NCBI GenBank assembly: GCA_013166775.1
Contig: JABLTJ010000023.1
Location: forward strand, 1-53,534
DNA from: Promethearchaeati archaeon
GTDB taxonomy: Archaea > Asgardarchaeota > Heimdallarchaeia > Heimdallarchaeales > Heimdallarchaeaceae
DNA: 53,534 nt
Direction: 5' to 3'
Shown here: positions 24,464-33,897 of the stretch, in pieces
How the letters are laid out: each line of letters opens with the position of its first letter
Numbering within the stretch: the first letter of the stretch is position 1
Notes under the pieces: model-generated
What the model saw: only the letters and a program-made list of their open reading frames with translations
Databases searched by the model: none
Told to the model about the DNA's origin: nothing
Program-made: the position numbers and the translations under genes

Positions 24464-26194
24464 ATGTCTAGTATGAAAGGAAAGCCTATTGTATTTACTA
24501 AAATTCCAAGGTATTCATTCTTTATCGTTCTTTTATGCTCATTTTCTTTACTAACAACTAGCAATAATGTTCTCTCGTTTCATCAAACCAACGAAGATTC
24601 TATAAGATTTCAAGCTGATTTATTCACCATCGAGTCTGATGCTGATTTCATTAGTTATGGTTTTCCTGGTTCAGGTAATGCATCCTATCCATATATTATT
24701 GAAAATTATACAATCTCTGGAAACTATCAATATGGTATTAATATTAGAAATACAACAAAGCATTTTATCATTAGAAACTGTACAATTTTAGTTGATAATG
24801 GGATCTTAGTGGATGATACAGCAAACGATACTGTTACTATTTTCAATAATACCTTAGGTAGTACTTACTCTGGTATAAGAGTGTATAACTCGAATGGATG
24901 CAATATTACTTCAAATCTCTGTATCGATACTGGTCTTTTTGGCATTGAGGTGAAAGAATGCTCTTCCTCTATTATAGATAATAATACTTGTACAGATGCT
25001 TCAGAGAGTAATATAGTTGTTACATCCTCCCCTCTGTCTAATGTGACAAATAACTATTGCAGTAATGCTCTGTCTTATGGTATGATTTTACAGCAGTGTA
25101 ACGATGCTACTCTTATCAATAACACATTTCAAAATGATGGACTTGAAATACAGGAAGCTCATTCAAATTATCAGACATATACTGTACTAAACAATTCAGT
25201 AAATGGTAGACCTATAGGTTTTTTCATCAAAGAAGATAATATAGAAATAACCACTCCCCTCTATAGTCAGCTTTATGTTATATCTTGTACTAATTTTACG
25301 ATACGCAATCAAGATTTCTTCTCAACTGATACTGCTTTATTTGTTTTTAATTGCAGTTCAATAGATATTAAAGATAATTCCTGGAACTACAATGACAAAG
25401 CATTCTTGATTGAGATTTGCACTGATGTATCCTTTGTTCAAAATACTGTTGCACTAAATGATGAAATAGGTTCTTTCAGTGTATTGAATTTGGAAATCCG
25501 AGACAATTACTTTTGGAAAAATAATGGTGAAGGGCTTCGAATTAAAAGTAGTTATGAAATCTTAATATTGAATAACACAATTGCCAACAACGTTTTTGGA
25601 ATACGAATCCAGTCTTCAAGATCTCTGCACATTCAGAATAATGATATTATATATAACAGCTATTTTGGGATTGAATTTCATCTCTCAGAAATCAGTAATA
25701 TAATCAACAATACAATCTCGTATAATGATGGTGCAGGTATAGATTTAGATAACACTCATGATTGTATAATAACTTACAATTATTTTGTTAACAATTTAGA
25801 TTATGGTGTTGCTATTCATAGTGCTTCTACCATGAACTTCATCCACCATAACGCATTCATTAATAATAATCCGCTTGAAGATTCCCAAGCCTTGGATTCT
25901 GCTGTGTTGAATACATGGTTTGAAGAAGCAACACAGAAAGGAAATTACTGGTCTGATTGGGCTGGCTCATTTGCTTATGCTATAGATGGAGTTGTAAACT
26001 CTGCAGACTTATATCCCCTATCCGAATTACCAGTTTATGGTGAAGAAAATCCTGATATTCCAGAAGAACCTCCTTCTAATGATGGACCAAGAAAATACGC
26101 TTATTATGGATTTTTCGCAATGATTCCTTTTTATGGTACGATATATGCTTTTATCTTTAGAAAAAGAAGAATCAATAGGAACAGAAAGGTATAA
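24464..26194 (+). CDS. Secreted NosD-like right-handed beta-helix protein, membrane anchored
   Basis: A 576-residue surface protein of the same type as the one at 853. Residues about 12-40 form a signal peptide, followed by 'DADFISYGFPGSGNASYPYI' (the shared N-terminal signature). Many beta-helix rungs follow, such as 'NNTIANNVFGIRIQSSRSL' and IINNTISYNDGAGIDL. A conserved mid-protein segment, NGRPIGFFIKEDNIEI, parallels NDKPVGYFKNQDDLDL in the first protein. A helix near 548-565 and FRKRRINRNRKV form the C-terminal anchor. It is followed 25 bases later by an M23 peptidase gene, so the two are probably cotranscribed. Possible roles are adhesion or polysaccharide handling. Confidence 0.85.
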   Translation: MSSMKGKPIVFTKIPRYSFFIVLLCSFSLLTTSNNVLSFHQTNEDSIRFQADLFTIESDADFISYGFPGSGNASYPYIIENYTISGNYQYGINIRNTTKHFIIRNCTILVDNGILVDDTANDTVTIFNNTLGSTYSGIRVYNSNGCNITSNLCIDTGLFGIEVKECSSSIIDNNTCTDASESNIVVTSSPLSNVTNNYCSNALSYGMILQQCNDATLINNTFQNDGLEIQEAHSNYQTYTVLNNSVNGRPIGFFIKEDNIEITTPLYSQLYVISCTNFTIRNQDFFSTDTALFVFNCSSIDIKDNSWNYNDKAFLIEICTDVSFVQNTVALNDEIGSFSVLNLEIRDNYFWKNNGEGLRIKSSYEILILNNTIANNVFGIRIQSSRSLHIQNNDIIYNSYFGIEFHLSEISNIINNTISYNDGAGIDLDNTHDCIITYNYFVNNLDYGVAIHSASTMNFIHHNAFINNNPLEDSQALDSAVLNTWFEEATQKGNYWSDWAGSFAYAIDGVVNSADLYPLSELPVYGEENPDIPEEPPSNDGPRKYAYYGFFAMIPFYGTIYAFIFRKRRINRNRKV

Positions 26195-26219
26195 TAGCTC
26201 ATTCAAAAAAACTATATTC

Positions 26220-26843
26220 ATGAATTTGAAGAAGATTATACCTAAAATTGTTGGTTTGATTATTATCCTCTCAGGAGCCACTGTAGCAGGTTTTGCAATT
26301 GCTTTTGAACTAGCTGAAACTCCTGTTTTCTCTCTTCCTCTTCTCGATCTAGAAGTAGTTTCTGGTGTTCAAGTTTTTCATGATAATAGATCAACTCAAC
26401 TGCATATAGGATTTGATTTTCGTTTAGAAAACAATACTAAGATATATGCTCCTATTGCAGGTATAATTACACAAGTCAAGAAACATCAGATGTCAAACGG
26501 ATATTGGTTAATTGATGTCAATATCAAAATAAATGCTAAGTGGACAATGTTTATAGCTTTCGAACCTTGGACCACTGAAGAATCGGTAATCGATAATCAA
26601 CTTCTTTTCATAACTGTAAGTAGAGGTGACAGTGTGGAATTAAACCAATCCTTAGGGATACTAACACCAGTTCCTGAATCTGAATTTCCTCATATTCACT
26701 GGACTATCACCAGTAATACATTCATGGGGAAAAAAGAACATGAATCCCCCTATGATTATTGTTCAATTGAAGCTCAAAATCAATTATGGGAACTATGTCA
26801 GAGTTTTGGTAAAATTCCAGAAGATTCTCTTTCTTTGCTTTAA
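26220..26843 (+). CDS. Membrane-anchored M23 (LytM-fold) peptidase-like protein
   Basis: A 207-residue protein. An N-terminal helix (residues about 8-30) acts as anchor. The M23 zinc site is complete: H62 and D66 in QLHIGFDF, and H158 and H160 in FPHIHWTI. Between them lies the family pattern 'IYAPIAGIITQVKKHQ'. M23 enzymes cut glycyl bonds in peptidoglycan or elastin; most archaea lack murein, so the target here is probably another surface polymer or protein. ATG 26220 is preferred, as the residues upstream of it would overlap the NosD-like gene with no support. It is in one operon with that gene. Confidence 0.75.
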   Translation: MNLKKIIPKIVGLIIILSGATVAGFAIAFELAETPVFSLPLLDLEVVSGVQVFHDNRSTQLHIGFDFRLENNTKIYAPIAGIITQVKKHQMSNGYWLIDVNIKINAKWTMFIAFEPWTTEESVIDNQLLFITVSRGDSVELNQSLGILTPVPESEFPHIHWTITSNTFMGKKEHESPYDYCSIEAQNQLWELCQSFGKIPEDSLSLL

Positions 26844-26856
26844 TAATCCAATTGAG

Positions 26857-27024
26857 TTATAACCATCTACTAAGAACATCATCTGCTCTTTGCATCAATT
26901 CTGTAAGTTTTTCTTTGTTTTCCTTATCTTCAGCTTCAGATGTATTTCTTTCGAACCAATTGCTTAAAATTCTCACTAATTCCTCTTCTAATTCGTGAAT
27001 TATTCCATCTTTTATACTATCCAT
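26857..27024 (-). CDS. Small acidic helical protein (55 residues)
   Basis: A complete small gene between convergent and divergent neighbours. It reads MDSIKDGIIHELEEELVRIL and ends in MQRADDVLSRWL. It is highly charged and predicted all-helical, with a possible short coiled coil. The ATG at 27024 has GGTGA eight bases upstream and a TATA box (CTATAAAATA) about 30 bases before that, so it has the signals of a real gene. No cysteines, no signal peptide, no recognised family. Confidence 0.6.
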   Translation of the reverse strand: MDSIKDGIIHELEEELVRILSNWFERNTSEAEDKENKEKLTELMQRADDVLSRWL

Positions 27025-27121
27025 TGTAAATTCACCACTAATATCTGTATTTTATAGTGAGAAATCTCTTTTATTCTCATGTAATTCCCCCCTACTATAC
27101 GGGTCTTATACTTTACTAGAT

Positions 27122-27139
27122 AATAGCTTTTTCGCTATT
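27122..27139. promoter_or_regulatory. Inverted repeat at the PHP gene promoter
   Basis: AATAGC-TTTTTC-GCTATT, whose right arm runs into the TATA-like CTATTTAAA (27135-27143). The PHP gene starts at 27188. The overlap of arm and TATA box suggests an operator, although AT-rich palindromes also arise by chance. Confidence 0.35.
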
Positions 27140-27187
27140 TAAACCTCGAAAAAGTTAAAAAGGACCCAATACCATATCAAAGAAAAA

Positions 27188-28252
27188 ATGTATGTGCTTG
27201 GTATGAATCAGAAACTAAAAAAAACCTTGAAAAAATTTGTAGTCTATAATCTCGTCATTTGGATAACTATAGGAATCTCGATACCTGCTATGGTAACTGG
27301 ACCCGCACAATTTCGTTACTTTGATGAAGATTGGGATGATTTTAATTATTCTCCTGAATATAATGAAACAGAATGGAACATTCTTATTGATCCTCATTCA
27401 CATACCTATTACTCAGATGGAAGTCTGAGTCCAAGACAAAACCTTCTCTGGCACATATCAATGGGTTTCAATGCAATAGTCTTAACTGATCATAATTCAT
27501 TTGAAGGAATTGATGAAATTCGTGAAATAGCAAGAAATGAATTTAATGATACGATAAAAGTTTTGCCAGGCGTGGAATGGACTACCGCTAGAGTTCATTT
27601 GAACTTTATATTTCCTCCTGATTTAGATTTAGAGGAAATCGAAAGTGTTATCACTATTAAGGGGTATATCTCTAGACCAACTGATCAGGAAATTGAAGCC
27701 GCGATTAGTTCCGCTCATTCTTTAGGTGGATTAGTTTCTGTTAATCATTATTCTTCAAATAAACGACTAAGTAAAGAAACTCCAACAAGAGATCAGTTCT
27801 TAGATTGGGGTGTTGATTTCTTCGAAATAATTAATCAAGATAGATATTTTAGTGAAAATCATCAATTTTGTATAGATAATGGTTTAGGAATTGTAGCTTC
27901 AACCGATATGCATGAACCAGAACCAGTATATGCATGGACCACTCTTAATACTTCTGAATTCTCTGAGGAAGCAATTTTCGATAAGCTAGAAGCAGGAAGA
28001 ACAGGGTACATTTATGATTCATTTGGTTCTCCATACGATGTAGAACATAAGTTAAACAAAGCTTACATTTTTCTCTATCCTTTAATCAAGATCGGAGAAA
28101 TGTTCGAAGGTGCATATACTAGTGATGTATCAGGAGTACAACTAGGCATTTTGTTTGTTTATATTTATGGAATTTATCTCTTAATTGAAGGATGTAGATT
28201 TGTTATTCCAAAGATAAAATTACAGATAAAAAATAGAAAGGAAAAGAATTAA
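27188..28252 (+). CDS. Membrane-anchored PHP-domain phosphoesterase
   Basis: A 354-residue protein with a helix at about 18-38 and another near 320-338, and the catalytic domain between. PHP metal ligands are visible: H70 and H72 in DPHSHTYYSDG, D77, D101-H102 in LTDHNSFEG, and E130 in PGVEWTT. A later His-rich segment is 'GLVSVNHYSSNKR', and STDMHEP carries the final Asp and His. PHP proteins hydrolyse phosphomonoesters or act in DNA repair; the membrane anchoring suggests an extracytoplasmic phosphoesterase. The first ATG is used here; the in-frame ATG at 27203 (MNQKLKK) is equally possible. Confidence 0.85.
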   Translation: MYVLGMNQKLKKTLKKFVVYNLVIWITIGISIPAMVTGPAQFRYFDEDWDDFNYSPEYNETEWNILIDPHSHTYYSDGSLSPRQNLLWHISMGFNAIVLTDHNSFEGIDEIREIARNEFNDTIKVLPGVEWTTARVHLNFIFPPDLDLEEIESVITIKGYISRPTDQEIEAAISSAHSLGGLVSVNHYSSNKRLSKETPTRDQFLDWGVDFFEIINQDRYFSENHQFCIDNGLGIVASTDMHEPEPVYAWTTLNTSEFSEEAIFDKLEAGRTGYIYDSFGSPYDVEHKLNKAYIFLYPLIKIGEMFEGAYTSDVSGVQLGILFVYIYGIYLLIEGCRFVIPKIKLQIKNRKEKN

Positions 28253-28266
28253 CAGAATTTTAAGGA

Positions 28267-29076
28267 TTAATCCCACTTTGGAGCAATTACTGGGAAGTCT
28301 CCAAATCTTTTTTCATATTTTATAGAATCTATGAGTTTGATATCCTCTTCATCTAAAACAAGATTCTGAGCTTCAAAATTATCTTTTAGATGACTCTCTG
28401 TAACGCTTTTTGGTATTGGAATTGCTCCTTTGTTTATTATCCAAGCTAAAGAAACATGTGCAGCTGTTGTTTTATGCTTCATTGCTATTTTCACAAGTTC
28501 AGGAACTTGGTTGATTCTTCCATGCATAAGGGGGAAGTATGCAATTAATTTTATATTATTATTGTTTAGATGCTTCAGAAGTTTTTTTTGTTGTAACCAA
28601 GGATGCATTTCAACTTGATTAACAATTATTTGTTTATCATATATTTTCAAAGCATCGTCTATATCTTTAATTGTAAAATTAGAAATCCCTAGATATCTGA
28701 TTTTCCCTTCATCCACTAGTTCACTAAAAGCTTTCAAGATTTTTTCTTTCCTTTTCCTATAGGTTCGGAAAGGCCAATGTATATACATAATGTCAACATA
28801 ATTTAGATTGAGTCTTTTCAAACTTCTCTCAGTACTCTTCTTTACTCTTCTATAAGTAAAATTGTGTATGAATACCTTAGAAGCTATTATAAGATCTTTT
28901 CTGGCTACACCACTTTCAGTTATCGCTTTTCCTACTACTCTCTCATTGAAATACAGCTGTGCTGTATCCAAGAAACGGTATCCCATTTGAATAGCTTTAA
29001 CGAAAGCTTCCTTTGCCTTCTTTGTGTTACCTTGCATTGTTCCCAGACCAATCTTTGGTAGCTGAATTTCATCCAT
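28267..29076 (-). CDS. Aldo/keto reductase (2,5-diketogluconate reductase-like)
   Basis: A 269-residue TIM-barrel NADPH reductase with the full catalytic tetrad: D37 and Y42 in FLDTAQLYFNE, K67 in IIASKVFI and H100 in MYIHWPF. The late motif IPIPKSVTESHLKDNFEAQ is the NADPH 2'-phosphate site. This is the AKR3/AKR5 type, different from the shorter reductase at 8167. It is convergent with the PHP gene (14 bases between stops) and appears to be transcribed alone. Substrate: aldehydes or sugar ketones by family. Confidence 0.9.
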   Translation of the reverse strand: MDEIQLPKIGLGTMQGNTKKAKEAFVKAIQMGYRFLDTAQLYFNERVVGKAITESGVARKDLIIASKVFIHNFTYRRVKKSTERSLKRLNLNYVDIMYIHWPFRTYRKRKEKILKAFSELVDEGKIRYLGISNFTIKDIDDALKIYDKQIIVNQVEMHPWLQQKKLLKHLNNNNIKLIAYFPLMHGRINQVPELVKIAMKHKTTAAHVSLAWIINKGAIPIPKSVTESHLKDNFEAQNLVLDEEDIKLIDSIKYEKRFGDFPVIAPKWD

Positions 29077-29155
29077 TTTTATCTTCCTTTTTATTGCTGT
29101 AAAGAAATAAACGATATTTAAACTATTATGAATTACAAATCAATTCGAAAATAAT

Positions 29156-29473
29156 TTATGCTAATCCTTCTGCAAGAATCTCACCTATAGTATCTTTAGA
29201 CAATCCAAAAAAAGTCATTATTTCATCCTTTACATGGATGAGTTCGTATAATTTAATCAAGTCTATCCTTCTCCCTAAATCATCTATTAACACAATCTCA
29301 TATTTCCATGTTTTTTTTATCACTTTTGTTACTTCAATCCATTGTTTTTGTTCCTCGAAGATACGGGATAAGAGTTGTTTGAGAATTTCAAAGTCTGTAA
29401 TTTTGTATCTAGCTAACTCTATTCTCTCACTCCCACTTTGAATGTAAATAGTAAAAATCATTTTCCAGATCAT
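29156..29473 (-). CDS. Conserved-looking protein of unknown function (105 residues)
   Basis: A 105-residue soluble protein with an alpha/beta pattern: strands at FTIYIQSG and YEIVLIDDLGRRIDL, helices at FEILKQLLSRIFEEQ and KDEIMTFFGL. It has no signal peptide and no cysteines. ATG 29473 has GGTG six bases upstream; ATG 29461 is also in frame. It stands alone about 80 bases before the aldo/keto reductase on the same strand. I do not recognise the family. Confidence 0.6.
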   Translation of the reverse strand: MIWKMIFTIYIQSGSERIELARYKITDFEILKQLLSRIFEEQKQWIEVTKVIKKTWKYEIVLIDDLGRRIDLIKLYELIHVKDEIMTFFGLSKDTIGEILAEGLA

Positions 29474-29594
29474 ATTCTACACCAGAGTATCTCTAAATTA
29501 TTATGCTAAAATTAGTTTAAAAAGGGAGGAAATCCACAAAATCACTAAAAATTTATTAATCTCAAGTAAGAATCCCTATTTTAGAGCTGATATT

Positions 29595-30152
29595 ATGACT
29601 GATGATCGTCAATATACAAAAAAGCAATACACAGGTAATTGGTCTGCATTTGGAACAGCTGCAGTTTTTGCATTAATTGGTGTCCTAGGAATAGTTTTCT
29701 TTTATACAGATGCTGATTTCATAGGTTTAAGTGCTTGGGGATATTACATGTTCATCCCTGCATTCTTCATCCTACTTGGTGGAATTAGTGGTTTGCTTAC
29801 AGATAGAAGATTAAAACGAGCAATGTTGGTAACTGCACAAGCTAAAGGAAACAGTAGTGTAAAACTTGAAGCCCTTTCAGTAGAAACTAACATTCGAACA
29901 AATGATATTCTTCGAATTCTTCTAGACTTAAGAAATGAAGGCTTTATCAAATATAGATATGATACTGCTTCAGGAGAAATAGTTTTTGGAGAGTCAGTTA
30001 GTTACCAACAAGCTCCTGAATTTACAGGCCCAATGACTACAAGACAAGCTTCTACTCAAGATTTGACTAGTTCTACTTACTGTCCTTACTGTGGTCACAA
30101 ACCTCCTGTTGGAGCTCAGTTCTGTGAAAGCTGTGGTTCAAAACTAGTTTAG
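29595..30152 (+). CDS. Two-helix membrane protein with winged-helix-like and zinc-ribbon domains
   Basis: A 185-residue protein. Two helices at about 18-37 and 48-66 anchor it. Residues about 78-125 look like a small winged helix ('VKLEALSVETNIRTNDILRI' then LLDLRNEGFIKYRYD). The C-terminal 30 residues form a zinc ribbon: CPYCGH and CESCGSK. This is a common archaeal layout in which a DUF-type helix pair carries a ribbon, possibly binding nucleic acid or protein at the membrane. Starts at ATG 29595 close behind a TATA-like stretch. A T-rich tail follows its stop. Confidence 0.75.
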   Translation: MTDDRQYTKKQYTGNWSAFGTAAVFALIGVLGIVFFYTDADFIGLSAWGYYMFIPAFFILLGGISGLLTDRRLKRAMLVTAQAKGNSSVKLEALSVETNIRTNDILRILLDLRNEGFIKYRYDTASGEIVFGESVSYQQAPEFTGPMTTRQASTQDLTSSTYCPYCGHKPPVGAQFCESCGSKLV

Positions 30153-30276
30153 TTCTCCTTCTTTTTTTCTTTATATTGAATATAAATTCTTCTTCGCTTT
30201 CAGCTGTTTTGTTTTGTCTCTACATATTCCAACTTTGAATGAAAAAACTTTTGATTGTTAGATAGAGTATCCCATT

Positions 30277-31581
30277 ATGATTGATTTCTCCAAACTAAGA
30301 ATCTTTCTAGTTACAATCACATTACTTTTACTTCTAAACTTCAATTCAAGTTTAAACACAATGTCTTTCAATTGGCCTGTGAATAGTGATAATTTCTCCT
30401 CAAACTTAGAGTATCATACAACATCGCCAATCGAATATTTTAACGAATCAAAACATCCAAGATACAACTTAGTTGCACGATCTATTGATTTGATTGTTTC
30501 TCCAAATAAAGGTAGACCAGTTATAGCTGAGTTTAATGAAAACTTTACAGTACTAATTAATTCAGCTAATTTACCTGATAGCTGGGAGCTCTATTTAGTA
30601 AACACAGTGATTGAGATAGAGTTAGAAATCCTAGATCATTATAGTAGTGATGATGGTAGGGTTCTTACTGTTCAACCTTCATCAAATGTAGCTGGTCTTT
30701 ATGATTTACAATTCAATAGTAGCACAGAAGATGATTATCAAACACATTCAGTCAAGATTGTAGAGCAGAAAGAATATCCTTTCAAGTTCATTCATTTATC
30801 CGATAGTCACTTCCCCTGCTATGGAGAAATTAACACAACAGATATAAATTTAAAATATATAAATACGATAAAAACCTTGGATTTAGATTTTGTTATCTTA
30901 ACTGGAGATTTGATTGAAGGAGGACCTGCATGGTTATTTGTTAACCCTGTAGATGATATGCCTTTAGCAGCAGAGATACAACTAAGGCTCAGTCTCTGGG
31001 CTTTGGATCTTCTAGATTTACCGGTCTATATTATTGCAGGAAATCATGATTTAGACGATACACCAATATTATCAGATATTCCAAGGATTATTTGGAATAA
31101 ATACCTAGGAGAAAATCCAATTATCCAATTCAATTATCTTGATTGGATGTATGTTGGTTATAGTGTTACTGATAGTGGTTTAAGTTCAGATAAGTACACT
31201 TCTGTTAAAGATCTCATAGATAGTGCTCATGGAAAAAATATTCCTACTGTAATGTTCTATCACTCTAATTATGCAAGTCAAGCTTCCAATATCAGAAAAT
31301 TATACAGCATTGAAGTTATGTTGTATGGACATGAACATGATGAAAGATTGTATACAAAAGACAAAACCCTCTATCATTGTGAAGCTCCAATGTTTGAGAA
31401 CAGCTCTTCGATATTCACTGTTCTGAATGGAACGAGTATGAGCTTAGATGAGACCGTATATGATTTTTCACTGTTACTCCAAGAAGCAGAAGAGACTAGT
31501 TTTCCTAGTTTACTAGTTCTTCTTATGTCTTCAATATTGGTTGCTTGTTTGTATCAAAAAAGAAAGAAGAAATCTTACTAA
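30277..31581 (+). CDS. Secreted, C-terminally anchored metallophosphoesterase
   Basis: A 434-residue calcineurin-like phosphoesterase. Residues 1-28 form a signal peptide. An N-terminal beta domain (about 60-165) precedes the catalytic core. Metal motifs: D176 and H178 in LSDSHF, D211 in TGDLIEGG, N256-H257 in AGNHDLDD, then MFYHSN and the GHEHDER His pair. A helix near 408-427 with YQKRKKKSY forms a C-terminal anchor, matching the anchors of the NosD-like proteins. It is likely to cleave phosphoesters outside the cell and scavenge phosphate. Confidence 0.88.
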   Translation: MIDFSKLRIFLVTITLLLLLNFNSSLNTMSFNWPVNSDNFSSNLEYHTTSPIEYFNESKHPRYNLVARSIDLIVSPNKGRPVIAEFNENFTVLINSANLPDSWELYLVNTVIEIELEILDHYSSDDGRVLTVQPSSNVAGLYDLQFNSSTEDDYQTHSVKIVEQKEYPFKFIHLSDSHFPCYGEINTTDINLKYINTIKTLDLDFVILTGDLIEGGPAWLFVNPVDDMPLAAEIQLRLSLWALDLLDLPVYIIAGNHDLDDTPILSDIPRIIWNKYLGENPIIQFNYLDWMYVGYSVTDSGLSSDKYTSVKDLIDSAHGKNIPTVMFYHSNYASQASNIRKLYSIEVMLYGHEHDERLYTKDKTLYHCEAPMFENSSSIFTVLNGTSMSLDETVYDFSLLLQEAEETSFPSLLVLLMSSILVACLYQKRKKKSY

Positions 31582-31583
31582 TA

Positions 31584-32786
31584 CTACTCATTTCTTTTTT
31601 CTATTCCTTTCTTTCTAGCTTTTGCAATAAACATTGAAATCACTATTAAGGAAATTGGAATGCATATAATTCCTGCTATACTAAAGGCTATTCTTATTAA
31701 GAAAAAATCTCTATCAGAAAACCACTTTCCTTTAGGGAAAGTAGGTATCGGAGGAATACTTATTTCAGAAAAATTAGCAATTGGATAGGGATCACTATTA
31801 AATGATTCGTACTCGTTTCCATCAACTAGGTAGTCTCCTTCATTTTGATAATCTGACCAATAATTCCCTTCATTTGATTGCTTATCAAACCAAGTGTTTC
31901 TCTTTCTAGTGCTTTCTCTAGCTTGGGAATAACCATAAGGAGGACCCTGAGAATGTCGTCCAAGCGGTGTGCCTTCAATATTATTATGTATGAAAATATT
32001 ATGATGAATATAGCTTTGACGGACATAACCAGACAAATAGACACCATATTCTGTATTATTAATTAGCTTATTATACACAATAGCTACACCTGATACTATT
32101 TCGGTAGCTAGGTGTCCTGAGCGCTCTATCTGCATTTCAATCCCTATTCTATTATGTTTGATAGTATTATTATAAACAACAAAAAAATCACCACCAGGGA
32201 GACTTAATCCACTTCTTATGTTCTTTGTACAATTATTATTTAATATTCTGCAAAAGTCAGAGAATCCAATTCGTATCCCATCTCCAGTTTCCCATATTTC
32301 GTTAAAATCTCCTTGCTCTGAATATCCATTGAAATAACAAATATTACTAGTGAAATTTACAAAGGAACAAAGAAATGTCGAGATACCATAAGTATTATTA
32401 AAACAGTTGTTTCTATCAATGAGTGAATTCTCTACATATTCTAAATGAATACCATCTCCATCATTATGTGAGCAATTGTTTTTTTGAACAATCATATCTT
32501 CAGCCCAAAATAATGCGATCCCATAACCTCCACCAACACAAACATTATTTCTTATTTCTGCATCAGCAATATCATCTAGAAAAATTCCATAACCATCCCT
32601 TCCTAATTTAGTAATATTGAGAAAATTATCGTGTATTAAGTATTTTCCATCCATTAAATCTTCTATGTAAATTCCAAATTGCTTTGATTCAATAGAGCAA
32701 TTACGGATAGTACAACTTTTTGTTGTATCTGAAATATATATTCCTCCCTTTACTTGTGTTTCTATTATTAAATCTTCTATAATATA
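31584..32786 (-). pseudogene. NosD-like beta-helix protein, 5' end missing
   Basis: The frame gives the last 400 or so residues of a NosD-like protein. It starts inside the conserved N-terminal signature, at YIIEDLIIETQVKGG (compare SYPYIIENYTI at 24464). Many rungs follow, such as 'VENSLIDRNNCFNNTYGI', then a terminal helix (about 20 residues) and FIAKARKKGIEKRNE as anchor. The signal peptide and the first part are absent: upstream of 32786 lies the antisense of the S8 protease gene. A start at 32654 (MDGKYLIHDN) is possible but would lack a signal peptide, so the protein could not be exported. It is convergent with the phosphoesterase (2 bases between stops). The 5' end was lost, or the contig is misjoined here. 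Confidence 0.7.
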
Positions 32787-33823
32787 AAGTAGGACAACTT
32801 CAAGACACAGCCTATACCTATACTGGGGCAGATATAGTAGTCAATGACTATAATATTCATATAGATAATTATGTTACAATAGTTATAATTGATGATGGTC
32901 TTAAAGGTAAAGAATGGAAAGCGTTGGAGCAAAATCCAGAAGCTAATGTAGACATAATTGGTTTTGTAACAAAAACTTCAAGTGGTTCTATAAAATATAT
33001 TACGAATCCAGATGATTCTTATTTAAACCAACAACTCTCATGGGGTCATGGATTTGCAGTTATATCAGCATTGGCTGCAGTTGCAAGAGATGTGAAAGTA
33101 ATTTTTATGGACATAGATATGGGAGCTGACCCATATGGATTTGAAAAAGGAGAATACCTAATGTGGTGGTGGATTTATACTTACCAAGCATCAAAGGACA
33201 TTGACATTGTTTCTTGGTCACAGTCAACAGATATACATTTTGCATATCCAGGAAGTCAAACTCAACAGTTGTGGAGTCTTTTGATTAACAAAGGTGTAAT
33301 AATGCTTGCTTCAGCAGGTAATCTTGGAACTTATAAAAATCTTAATGTTACTACCGAGGTAGAATGGAAATACCCTCAATATTATACTGCTTGGTATGCT
33401 ATTGGATCAATCGATCATGAAACTCGTTCAGGAGACAATTCAAATAAGAACCATAGAACATATTATTCATCTTGGTATGAATCCTATACCTCAGGAAATC
33501 ACATTGTTAATTGGCTTGAACCTGGACATGGGGTACCTGTGTTAACAGATCCTAAGCAAGTCGGTTCAATTTTTAAAGGAACTTGGGTATATGGAAACGG
33601 AACTAGTATTAGTGCTCCTTATTTAGCTGCGATAATTGCACTAATAATCACTGGATATCATAATGGTATTGGTTCTTCTACTGATCCCTCTGTGCAAAAA
33701 GTGATAGAGATTTTACTATATGCTAGTTCAAGGAGCACATTTTACCAACTAACGGGCTATGGTTATGTAGATGCGTATATAGCGTATGGAAAAGCGTATA
33801 TGGAGGGGAGATTGGCAGCTTAA
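32783..33823 (+). pseudogene. Subtilisin-like (S8) protease, 5' end missing
   Basis: The open frame gives 346 residues with all the S8 catalytic residues: Asp in VTIVIIDDGLKG, His in SWGHGFAVISALAA, oxyanion Asn in MLASAGNLG and Ser in GNGTSISAPYLAAI. No ATG precedes the catalytic Asp, and the frame opens at a TAA (32780) directly opposite the truncated NosD gene. The signal peptide and prodomain are therefore missing; the first in-frame start, TTG 32924, is beyond the catalytic Asp. Family members of this kind are secreted and act on extracellular protein. It is either a broken gene or joined wrongly at 32.78 kb. Confidence 0.75.
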
Positions 33824-33897
33824 AAGTTATAAGTTCTTGTACATATATATAATTAAGACTCACTGACTAGAAAATACAAGAAGGAGGAGAAAAATAC

